NCBI RefSeq assembly: GCF_014596445.1
Contig: NZ_MECL01000030.1
Location: 1-34,818, forward strand
From: Streptomyces sp. CBMA29
GTDB lineage: Bacteria > Actinomycetota > Actinomycetes > Streptomycetales > Streptomycetaceae
DNA: 34,818 nt
Direction: 5' to 3'
In this document: positions 7,727-14,316 of the stretch, one piece after another
How the letters are laid out: each line of letters begins with the position of its first letter
How positions within the stretch are numbered: the first letter of the stretch is position 1
Notes under the pieces: generated by a model
The model's input: the letters and a program-made list of their open reading frames with translations, nothing else
Database searches by the model: none
Told to the model about the DNA's origin: nothing
Program-made: the position numbers and the translations under genes

Positions 7727-7740
7727 ATTGGTCCAGTCCT
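7727..7740. promoter_or_regulatory. DasR-like element between stop codon and terminator
   Basis: ATTGGTCCAGTCCT is identical to the 14-mer in the chitinase promoter (18750-18763) and resembles the DasR box ACTGGTCTAGACCAGT. Here it lies 3' of the galactosidase gene and about 175 bp upstream of the GH16 -35 element, so a regulatory role is uncertain. Confidence 0.3.
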
Positions 7741-7745
7741 GCGCG

Positions 7746-9911
7746 TCAGCCGCAGGTCAGTACCGGCCCCGCCCAGTCGGCGTGGTCGGAGTCGTTGCCG
7801 TTGCCGCCGTCGGTGACCACCAACCGCAGCTCCGTACCGCCGCTCAGAGCGGCCGTCAGATGGCGGGCCGTGTCACTGCCGGTGACGACACCGCTGTCGG
7901 CGACCAGTGCCGAGTCGCGGTAGATCTGGAAGTCCACCGAGCCCTTGCTGCCGACCTCGTCGTCCACCCCCACATCGGCGGTGACCGAGGAGCAACCGCC
8001 GCCCAGGTAGTAGACGACCGTGCTGGCCGCGTGCACCCCCAGACCCTTGGCGTACGTGGTACCGCCGATAGTGATCGTCTTGCCGTCGCCCGCTGCCTGT
8101 TCGCCGTTGCTGTGGTCGCGCTCGACCGGGCCCCAACCGCTCACCGCCGACGACCAGTTGAGGTCGCTGAGGGCGTGCGCGCCGGCCGAAGGGCCTTTGC
8201 CGCAGGCCATCTTGGGGTCGGCCCAGTCGGCGTGGTCGTAGTTCATGCCGTCGCCCGCGTCGGTGACCACCAGCCGCAGCGTCGTTCCTCCGGTCAGGTC
8301 GGCGGTCAGACGCGCCGCCGCGTCGTTGCCCGTACGGGTCCCGCTGTCGGCGACCAGCGTGGAGTCGCGGTAGATCTGGAAGTCCACCGACCCGTTGCTC
8401 CCCACCTCGTCGTCCACCCCGACGTCCACGGTCAGCTTTCCGCACAGACCGCCCACGTAATAGGAGATGTCACTGGGCGCGTGCACCCCGAGTCCCTTCG
8501 CGTACGTGGTACCGCCGATGGTGATCGTCTTGCCGTCGCCCGCGGCCTGTTCGCCGTTGCTGTGGTCGCGTTCGACCGGGCCCCAGGCGTTCACCGCCGA
8601 GGTCCACGACAGGTCGCTCAGCTCGTTGAGACCGGTCGGCGGCGGCACCGGGCTGCCCGGGGTGACCCGGAACATCACCGTGCCGTGCGCGGGCACCGAC
8701 CCGCTGATCGCGCCGCTGGTGCTCGAAGTCGCCTTGGACCACAGGTCCTTGAGCGCGTACGAGGACGCGCCGCCGACGCCGACGGCCTGCGCGGTGGTGC
8801 TGACGGTCTGGGCGGAGGCGTTCTCGTTGGTGAGCGTCACCGCGCGGTCGCCGTTGGCCAGCGGCTTCGACATCACCACGAGCCCGCCGGAGGAGGAGAC
8901 CACCGAGCCCTGCTTGCCCAACGGGTCCTGGTCCACCGCGATCACGTCGGCGTTCTTCAGGATCGTCAGCGTGGCGGCGGACGCGGTCCTGATGTCGCTG
9001 CCGATCAGCAGCGGCGAGGCCATCTCCGACCAGAGGCTGAAGTGGGTGCGGTACTCGGTGTCGGTCATGCCGCCGTTGCCGACCTCCAGCATGTCCGGGT
9101 CGTTCCACGCGCCCGGTTTGGCGTACGGCGCGAGCTGCTGGTTCTGGTGCGCGATGTTGATCATGCTGGACCACGAGTCGCTGATGTCCCCGGTCGTACG
9201 CCAGGAGTTGCCGACCGCGGGCGCCCAGTTCCACGGCTGGTTGGAGCCCCATTCGCAGATGCTGTAGAGGATCGGCCGGCCGGTGGCCTTCAGCGCGTCG
9301 CCCATCGCCTTGTAGCGCTGCTGCGCGTCGACGTTGTTGTTGTTGCAGTTGTCGTACTTGAGGTAGTCCACGCCCCAGGACGCCCACAGGTTGGCGTCCT
9401 GCTGCTCGTGGCCGAGGCCGCCGGGGAAGCCCGCGCTGTTGCAGGTCTTGGTGCCCGCGGAGGAGTAGAGGCCGAATTTCAGCCCCTTGGAGTGGACGTA
9501 GTCGGCGACGTTCTTGATGCCGTCGGGGAAGCGCGCGGGGTCGGCGACGAGGTTGCCGGAGGCGTCGCGACTGGGCAGCGCCCAGCAGTCGTCCAGGTTG
9601 ACGTAGGTGTATCCGGCGGCCTTGAGGCCCTGGGAGACGAAGAGGTCGGCGATGCCCTTGACCATCGCCTCGTTGAACTGGGACCCGCAGCCGGTGGAGT
9701 TCCAGTTGTTGAAGCCCATCTGCGGGGTCAGGGCCAGGCCGTTGTCGAGGGCCGCGGCCGGCGGCGCGGCGGCGATCTGAGCGGTCACGGCGGCGGTCGC
9801 GGCCAGTGCGGTGAGTCCGGCTCCCGCCCCGGCGACGAGGGTGAGCGACGCGGCCGAGGCCGCGAGGCGCTGCCGGAGGTGGTGTGTTTTGGTGTGTCGT
9901 TCGTGCGGCAT
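7746..9911 (-). CDS. Secreted GH27 alpha-galactosidase with two CBM51 modules
   Basis: This 721-residue secreted enzyme removes alpha-linked galactose (or the related beta-L-arabinopyranose) from oligo- and polysaccharides such as galactomannan. The signal peptide spans about 1-50. The GH27 barrel starts at ALTPQMGFNNWN and carries YLKYDNC, giving D187 as nucleophile, and WRTTGDI, where R238 and D242 match the arginine and acid/base aspartate of human alpha-galactosidase A. WNDPDMLEVG adds substrate contacts. A beta-sandwich follows, then two NPCBM/CBM51 modules (about 432-565 and 585-721), each with GPVERDHSNGEQAAGDGKTI and a VGVDDEVG motif. ATG 9911 has GGAG six bases upstream. A TTGACA promoter and a strong terminator make it a single-gene unit. 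True substrate preference cannot be read from the sequence. Confidence 0.94.
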   Translation of the reverse strand: MPHERHTKTHHLRQRLAASAASLTLVAGAGAGLTALAATAAVTAQIAAAPPAAALDNGLALTPQMGFNNWNSTGCGSQFNEAMVKGIADLFVSQGLKAAGYTYVNLDDCWALPSRDASGNLVADPARFPDGIKNVADYVHSKGLKFGLYSSAGTKTCNSAGFPGGLGHEQQDANLWASWGVDYLKYDNCNNNNVDAQQRYKAMGDALKATGRPILYSICEWGSNQPWNWAPAVGNSWRTTGDISDSWSSMINIAHQNQQLAPYAKPGAWNDPDMLEVGNGGMTDTEYRTHFSLWSEMASPLLIGSDIRTASAATLTILKNADVIAVDQDPLGKQGSVVSSSGGLVVMSKPLANGDRAVTLTNENASAQTVSTTAQAVGVGGASSYALKDLWSKATSSTSGAISGSVPAHGTVMFRVTPGSPVPPPTGLNELSDLSWTSAVNAWGPVERDHSNGEQAAGDGKTITIGGTTYAKGLGVHAPSDISYYVGGLCGKLTVDVGVDDEVGSNGSVDFQIYRDSTLVADSGTRTGNDAAARLTADLTGGTTLRLVVTDAGDGMNYDHADWADPKMACGKGPSAGAHALSDLNWSSAVSGWGPVERDHSNGEQAAGDGKTITIGGTTYAKGLGVHAASTVVYYLGGGCSSVTADVGVDDEVGSKGSVDFQIYRDSALVADSGVVTGSDTARHLTAALSGGTELRLVVTDGGNGNDSDHADWAGPVLTCG
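8031..8584. repeat. CBM51-coding direct repeat (offset 450 bp)
   Basis: Bases 8031-8134 match 8481-8584 with about six differences, an offset of exactly 150 codons. This is the conserved core of the two CBM51 modules of the galactosidase and reflects module duplication. Confidence 0.85.
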
Positions 9912-9971
9912 GTGCGGCTCCGTGTCATTTCAATGGCGCACAATCCAACGGGGTCGAACGAAAGCAACCAC

Positions 9972-10000
9972 ATTCCAGCGGTGCAGCGTGAGCATGTCAA
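9972..10000 (-). promoter_or_regulatory. Promoter of the alpha-galactosidase gene
   Basis: On the minus strand a consensus TTGACA (10000..9995), a 17-base spacer and TGGAAT (9977..9972) lie about 60 bp upstream of the start at 9911. The -10 matches four of six consensus bases. The rest of 9912-10133 shows no gene. Confidence 0.6.
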
Positions 10001-10133
10001 TAAGTGCGGTGCGGTGAACCCTGAAGCACCGTGCGCCGATCCCGAATGACCGTACGAGGCGCGCCACCGGCCGTTCCGGAGGAGATCGACTTTAGGGTGG
10101 GCCCGGACCACTGAGATCGCCGAGAGCGGGAAC

Positions 10134-11357
10134 GTGCACCGGATGCCCGACGTACCAGAACCCATGGTCAAGCTGGTCCGGTGGACCACGGAACCGGCTG
10201 CCGCCCAGATCCTCAGGTCCACCGCCGCCGCGGTCATCGCCTATGTCACGGCCGTCCAGTTGACCCCGCAGCCCGCGCCGCTGACCGCGCCCCTGACGGC
10301 GCTCCTCGTCGTGCAGGTCACCCTCTACTCCACGCTCACCACCGGCATCCGCCGGGTGAACTCGGTGGTGGTCGGCGTCCTGATCGCCATCGGCTTCAGT
10401 GCCCTGGTCGGTCTGACCTGGTGGAGCCTGGGCCTGACGATCTTCAGCGCGCTGCTGATCGGCCGCGTCGTACGGGTCGGCGAATTCGTGGTGGAGGTCG
10501 CGATCAGCGCGATGCTCGTCCTCGGCGTGACCCGGGTCGCGGACACCGCGTGGGACCGGGTGCTGGAGACACTGATCGGCGCGGGCGTCGGCCTGCTGTT
10601 CAACCTGCTGTTCGCGCCGCCGGTCTGGGTGCAGTCGGCGGGCGGCTCCATCGAGTCGCTGGCCCGCCGGATGGGCGGCCTCTTCCGCGACATGGGCGGC
10701 GAGCTGGCCGGACATCTGCCCGTCGAACGCGCCGCCGCCCGGCTGCACGACGCGCGCCGGGTCGACCACGACATCGTCGAGGTCGACGCCTCGCTGCGGC
10801 AGGCCGAGGACAGCCTGCGGTGGAATCCGCGGGTCCGCGAGGGCGTGCTCTCCCGGATCGTGCTGCGCACCGGGCTCGACACCCTGGAGATCTGCGCGGT
10901 CGTGCTGCGCGTGCTGTCCAGGACGCTCACCGACCTCGCCAAGCACCGCACCGAGGAGTCGCTGTTCCCCGACGACGTCGCCGCCGAGCTGGAGGAGCTG
11001 TTCGACCACGTGGCGCACGCGATCGAGAGCTTCGCCGTACTGATCACCACCCAGGTCGCGGCCAACGCGCAGTCGGCGGAGGAGCAACTGGCCCAGGCCC
11101 TCACCGACAGCGTGGCCAGCCGCGACAGGACCGCCCAGCTGCTGCTCGCCAAGGTGCGCGAGCACCCCCGGCAGTGGCAATTGCACGGCGCGCTGCTGGC
11201 CGAGGTCGACCGCATCCTGGACGAGCTGGCCGTCGAGAAGCGGTCGGAGCGCCTGGTGGAGGAACTGGACCGCTACTCGCGCGAGCAGAGCGACCGGCAC
11301 CCTTGGCTGCACATGATCAAGAAACGGCTGGGCTCCGCCCGTGCGGTCCTGCCCTGA
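10134..11357 (+). CDS. Aromatic acid exporter-like (FUSC family) membrane protein
   Basis: This 407-residue inner-membrane protein has an N-terminal block of about five or six hydrophobic segments (residues about 25-165: AAVIAYVTAVQL, LTALLVVQVTLY, VVVGVLIAIGFSALVGL, LTIFSALLIG, VVEVAISAMLVLGV, LIGAGVGLLFNLLFAPP). A long helical, charged cytoplasmic tail follows, with coiled-coil-like heptads around 175-395. This layout matches the aromatic acid exporter/FUSC family, whose members move hydrophobic organic acids, and some may only sense membrane stress. GTG 10134 and ATG 10143 are both possible starts; a GGGA lies just upstream of the first. It converges on the phosphatase-like gene at 11446. 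The substrate is unknown. Confidence 0.82.
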   Translation: MHRMPDVPEPMVKLVRWTTEPAAAQILRSTAAAVIAYVTAVQLTPQPAPLTAPLTALLVVQVTLYSTLTTGIRRVNSVVVGVLIAIGFSALVGLTWWSLGLTIFSALLIGRVVRVGEFVVEVAISAMLVLGVTRVADTAWDRVLETLIGAGVGLLFNLLFAPPVWVQSAGGSIESLARRMGGLFRDMGGELAGHLPVERAAARLHDARRVDHDIVEVDASLRQAEDSLRWNPRVREGVLSRIVLRTGLDTLEICAVVLRVLSRTLTDLAKHRTEESLFPDDVAAELEELFDHVAHAIESFAVLITTQVAANAQSAEEQLAQALTDSVASRDRTAQLLLAKVREHPRQWQLHGALLAEVDRILDELAVEKRSERLVEELDRYSREQSDRHPWLHMIKKRLGSARAVLP

Positions 11358-11379
11358 CGTCCTGCGCTGACGTCCTGCG
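11354..11379. repeat. Exact 13-bp tandem duplication across a stop codon
   Basis: CTGACGTCCTGCG occurs twice back to back, 11354-11366 and 11367-11379. The first copy contains the TGA stop of the exporter-like gene, and the second repeats the TGA 13 bp further on in another frame. Confidence 0.8.
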
Positions 11380-11427
11380 CGAGAGCATCCGTACTCATCC
11401 GGCTGACGTGCGCGGCCACCGTATACG

Positions 11428-11445
11428 GCCGTACAGCCGTACGGC
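11428..11445. terminator. Short hairpin between convergent genes
   Basis: GCCGTAC-agcc-GTACGGC forms a 7-bp stem directly against the stop codon of the leftward gene at 11446. A 10-bp palindrome CCGTATACGG (11419-11428) overlaps its left side. It may end transcription in both directions but is weaker than the other hairpins here. Confidence 0.35.
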
Positions 11446-12624
11446 TCAGGCGCCGGACTCCTCCTGCGGGCCGAACCAGTCGAGGCAGACCACCAGCGCG
11501 TCGTCGTCCGCGTCGTGCCCCCGGTAGTCGGGCAGCTCGCGCAGCACCGCGCCCGGCACGTCGGCGGCGGGCAGCAGACTCGTCGCCGACAGGCCGCGGA
11601 TCAGCGCACGGTCGCCGTACGCGTCGCCCTCGGGGGAGTACGTGGCGTACACGCCGTCGCTGGCGAACAGCAGCCGGTCGCCGGGCAGCACGTGGAACTC
11701 CTCGACCACATACAGGGTCTCCTCGAACATCCCGAGCGGCAGCTGCTCGTCGAATTCCACCCGCTCGACGGTCTTGCCGCGCTGCCGCCAGAGCCGCGGC
11801 GACCCGGCGTCCACCACCTGCACGACGCCGCTGGGCACGTCGAAGGAGAGCAGCAGCGTGGCGACGTGGGCGGCGCCGCGGTAGCGCGACCACAGCGCCT
11901 GGTCGGCGAGCGCGGCCTGGTCGGCGATGCCGATGCCCGCCCGGCGCGCGTTGCGCAGCGCGTTGACGGCGAGGCTGGTCAGCAGCGACGCGTCGATGCC
12001 CGCGCCCATGCCGTTGGTGATGGCCAGGGACAGGGTGTCCGGGCTGGCCGACCAGTCGAAGTTGTCGCCGTGGATGGCGTAGGCGGGCTCCAACTGTGCG
12101 CCGAGCGAGTACTCGGGCCGGGCGAAGGCGCGGCCCGGCAGCAGTTCCCACTGCATCTCGGCCGCCAGGGTGAGCCGCGCGGCCCTGCGGGCGACCAGAT
12201 AGTGGTCGGTGTCCCGCTCGGCGACCACCAGTTCGCGTCCGAGCAGTTCCGCCACCTCGGCCAGCTCGCCGACGCCCTGCACGGCGTGCCGGTCGGCGGG
12301 CAGCACGACCGTGAGGATGCCCTGCCGGTCGCCGCGCACGGTGACCGGCAGATGCACCGTGACCTCGCCGTCCCGCCCCGAGCGCTGCTCCACCGGCTGC
12401 TGGCTTCCGAAGGCCCTGCCCTGCGGGGTGTTGTGCACCGGCAGGGAGAGCCTGGAGGGCGCCGAGGTGTCGACCGACTGGAGCACCGTGGTGCTGTAGT
12501 CGGCCAGCAGCAGGTCGGCCGCGACCGTGCCGTAGTGCTCGGCCAGCGCGGTGCGCGCGGTGTCCAGCAGAGCGTAGGGAGCCGCGGCGCGCAGGGCGCG
12601 TTCTACGGCCAGGAAATTCGTCAC
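11446..12624 (-). CDS. PP2C/SpoIIE-like phosphatase with an altered metal site
   Basis: A 392-residue cytoplasmic protein with a GAF-like N-terminal half (about 1-165) and a SpoIIE-type PP2C domain (about 175-385). Two metal motifs are present: GDNFDW with D187, and SDGVYATYSPEG with DADDDALVV near the C terminus. The second motif, normally VGDGMGHG, reads ITNGMGAG: the metal-binding Asp is Asn204 and the following His is Ala. It may be a weak phosphatase, use an altered metal set, or act as a binding protein. GTG 12624 is chosen because the domain starts there; the open frame extends to 12903 but translates C-rich low-complexity DNA and would overlap the MarR gene. AAAGG lies 11 bases upstream, slightly far. 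Likely partners are STAS anti-anti-sigma proteins such as that at 13601. Confidence 0.85.
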   Translation of the reverse strand: MTNFLAVERALRAAAPYALLDTARTALAEHYGTVAADLLLADYSTTVLQSVDTSAPSRLSLPVHNTPQGRAFGSQQPVEQRSGRDGEVTVHLPVTVRGDRQGILTVVLPADRHAVQGVGELAEVAELLGRELVVAERDTDHYLVARRAARLTLAAEMQWELLPGRAFARPEYSLGAQLEPAYAIHGDNFDWSASPDTLSLAITNGMGAGIDASLLTSLAVNALRNARRAGIGIADQAALADQALWSRYRGAAHVATLLLSFDVPSGVVQVVDAGSPRLWRQRGKTVERVEFDEQLPLGMFEETLYVVEEFHVLPGDRLLFASDGVYATYSPEGDAYGDRALIRGLSATSLLPAADVPGAVLRELPDYRGHDADDDALVVCLDWFGPQEESGA

Positions 12625-12649
12625 GGGCGGGACAGCCTTTGCGGTCGGT

Positions 12650-12689
12650 GGGAGTGGTGGGTGGGTGGGTGTGGGGGTGGGTGTGGGGG
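12650..12689 (+). other. Potential G-quadruplex tract
   Basis: Seven runs of at least three G lie within 40 bases on the plus strand (50-52, 59-61, 63-65, 67-69, 73-77, 79-81, 85-89 of 12600), separated by one to six bases. This fits a very stable parallel G-quadruplex. It lies 26 bp upstream of the leftward phosphatase-like gene, on its template strand. A GGTGTCGG repeat region (about 12711-12745) adjoins it. Confidence 0.75.
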
Positions 12690-12858
12690 TGCTGAGCGGT
12701 GCCGGCGGACGGTGTCGGTGTCGGTGGTCGGTGTCGGTGGTCGGGGACGGCGGTCGATGTGAGGGCGGGGTGAAGAGGTCGGGCGCGGTGAGTGGCAGGG
12801 GTCCCGTGCGGGGCGGCGCGGGCTGACAAACGGCCGTCGTCAGTGGCACAGTGGCCAG

Positions 12859-13365
12859 ATGCCCCACATCGTTCCGCCTCACCGTCATGAGCAGGTCGCT
12901 CATGACGCCAGCGCTGTGTCGGAACTGCTGGAGGTCCTGTGGGGCAGAGGACAGGAGGCCGCGCCGTCCGGCCCCCTGTCACCGTCGCAGGTGCGGGCGC
13001 TGTTCGCGATCGAACAGTACGAGGGCGCCAATCTGCGGACGCTGGGCGACGCGCTGGGATCGCGGCCTTCCTCGGTGAGCAGGCTCTGCGACCGGCTTGA
13101 GGCGGTCGGTCTGGTGGACCGGCAGACGAGCCCGACCAGCCGTCGCGAGGTGGAACTGCGGCTGACCCGGCGCGGCCACGCGGCACTCGCCGAATTCCGT
13201 GACTTCAGGGCCCGCGAGGTGAAGGCCGTGCTGGGCCGGATGGCGCCGGACGAGCTGGCGGCGCTCGCCGAGGGACTGACGGCCTTCCGCCGTGCCGCCG
13301 CCGGTGCGGCCGTACCCGGTGCGACCACCGCCGACCCCGCACCCCGTGCGGCGGACTCCGCCTAG
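12859..13365 (+). CDS. MarR-family transcriptional regulator
   Basis: This 168-residue winged-helix DNA-binding protein probably acts as a dimeric repressor. Helices and wing are recognisable: LSPSQVRALFAIEQYEG, then the recognition region LGSRPSSVSRLCDRLEAVGLV, the wing RQTSPTSRREVELRLT, and C-terminal dimerisation helices from RRGHAALAEF. The Ala/Pro-rich last 25 residues are probably disordered. ATG 12859 has only a weak ribosome binding site. It is divergent from the phosphatase-like gene (11446-12624) and followed by the STAS gene in the same direction, 235 bp on. A palindrome within the STAS promoter (13483-13498) and a related sequence GTCGTCAGTGGCAC at 12836-12849 just before this gene suggest that it controls both. 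The ligand is unknown. Confidence 0.88.
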   Translation: MPHIVPPHRHEQVAHDASAVSELLEVLWGRGQEAAPSGPLSPSQVRALFAIEQYEGANLRTLGDALGSRPSSVSRLCDRLEAVGLVDRQTSPTSRREVELRLTRRGHAALAEFRDFRAREVKAVLGRMAPDELAALAEGLTAFRRAAAGAAVPGATTADPAPRAADSA

Positions 13366-13480
13366 CATCACGCTCCGCTCCCCGCCCCGGGCGTTGTCGC
13401 CCGCGCACTCGCATCCCGACCCGCACCCATGCCGTGACACGAACACTTGTGCATCGGCACAGACTCTTGTCCGATGGATA

Positions 13481-13509
13481 TTGTTGTCAAGTGGCAACGA
13501 TCTTACTAG
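13481..13509 (+). promoter_or_regulatory. Promoter of the STAS gene
   Basis: TTGTTG (13481-13486), 17 bases and TACTAG (13504-13509) form a plausible vegetative promoter. Transcription would start near 13516, only a few bases before GTG 13520, so a nearly leaderless message is possible. The remainder of 13366-13600 carries no other signal I can support. Confidence 0.55.
13483..13498. promoter_or_regulatory. Candidate MarR operator inside the STAS promoter
   Basis: GTTGTCAAGTGGCAAC is a 16-bp imperfect palindrome (GTTG-N-CA-NN-TG-N-CAAC, 12 of 16 symmetric). It overlaps the -35 element and spacer of the STAS promoter and lies 118 bp after the MarR gene. MarR dimers commonly bind palindromes of this size. 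Confidence 0.5.
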
Positions 13510-13600
13510 GGTGGCACGCGTGACTGCGCATGTCGGGCGGCACGGGGGCGACAGACCGCCTCGTACGGCCGCCGGTGCGGCAGAGAGTGAAGGAAGCGCT

Positions 13601-13972
13601 GTGAGCGGTGGCGGAGAGGGTGCCGGGAGACCGGTCGAGGTGGCCGTCCGCCGGGCCGGGACCGCGCTGGTCCTCGCGTTGCGCGGCGAGCTCGACCTGG
13701 AGACCCTGGAGCCGCTGCGGGCAGCGCTGGCCGCGGCCAGGCGCGAGGACGCGCCCCGCGTGGTGCTCGATCTGTCGCAGGTCACTTTCTGTGACTCCTC
13801 CACGGTGAACGAGTTGCTGCGGGCCGATGTCGATCTTGGCCCCGGTCGCCTGTGGATCGCCGCCCCCTCTCCCTTCGTCGCCCGGCTTTTCGGCCTGGTC
13901 GGACTGCCGATGGTGCTGGCCGTCCGTGACTCCGTCGAAGAGGCGCTGGCCGGCTCCGACGACCGCGCGTAA
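13601..13972 (+). CDS. STAS-domain anti-sigma factor antagonist
   Basis: This 123-residue protein is of the SpoIIAA/RsbV type. In its unphosphorylated form such a protein binds an anti-sigma kinase and frees the sigma factor. Core motifs: VALRGELDLETLEPLR-like strand-helix (about 25-40), VVLDLSQVTFCDSSTVNELL (54-73, residues listed with the phosphorylatable Ser66 after Asp65), and the C-terminal LFGLVGLPMVL helix. The usual DSSG reads DSST. GTG 13601 is preferred: it follows AAGGAAG by four bases and gives a normal family length. GTG 13520 is an alternative that adds 27 residues and would suit a nearly leaderless transcript from the promoter at 13481-13509. MarR, STAS and PP2C genes form a compact partner-switching group here; the target sigma factor is not in the window. 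Confidence 0.88.
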   Translation: MSGGGEGAGRPVEVAVRRAGTALVLALRGELDLETLEPLRAALAAARREDAPRVVLDLSQVTFCDSSTVNELLRADVDLGPGRLWIAAPSPFVARLFGLVGLPMVLAVRDSVEEALAGSDDRA

Positions 13973-14316
13973 CACTCGGCGCCGCACTGCGCGCCTTCCC
14001 CGGAAGCACTGAGGCGAACCCGCTGTGACGTGAGACCGCTCTCACGCGCGGGCGCTCAGGCATGTCCGGAAACCGGCAGGTCCGCCAACCGGCTTTGCCA
14101 TGGCATGAATCGTTGCCTTCCGAGGCGTAGACGCCGCCGTAGCGCGTCTGTAACACTCTGCCAACACAAACGCAAATTTCTCGCAGAACAACGATGGATC
14201 TGCATGGGAAGAGCGCAACTTCACATGCTCAACCCGCACGTTTCGGATAGTCCGTCTCCTGAACCTCCCACCGCTCCGGTCGCGACGAAGCGCCGGACAC
14301 GACATAGAGGGACGCT
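13973..14316 (+). other. Control region upstream of the GH87 gene
   Basis: No gene is supportable here. A candidate promoter is TAGACG (14128-14133), 17 bases, TAACAC (14151-14156), with a weak -10. The leader is AT-richer than its surroundings (for example CAAATTTCTCG near 14173). AACCGGC occurs twice, 16 bp apart, at 14071 and 14087. The LacI-like element is listed separately. Confidence 0.4.
14030..14045. promoter_or_regulatory. LacI-like operator, near copy of the GH16 operator
   Basis: GTGAGACCGCTCTCAC has perfect 6-bp arms around CCGC. Its core GAGACCGCTCTC differs at one base of 12 from GAGAGCGCTCTC upstream of the GH16 gene. It lies 272 bp before the GH87 start and about 83 bp before the candidate -35. 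Confidence 0.5.

Noticed and set aside
7728..10049. A 773-codon open frame antisense to the alpha-galactosidase gene
   Set aside because: It is composed of Arg/Val/Gly/His runs with no domain, while the sense frame carries intact GH27 motifs.
10122..10128. GAGAGCG half-site as a third LacI operator
   Set aside because: Only one half of the palindrome is present, with no inverted partner. A similar half-site near 32396 fails for the same reason.
12625..12903. N-terminal extension of the phosphatase-like protein
   Set aside because: It would translate the G-quadruplex complement as TPTPTPT-type repeats and overlap the MarR gene start. GTG 12624 fits the domain boundary.
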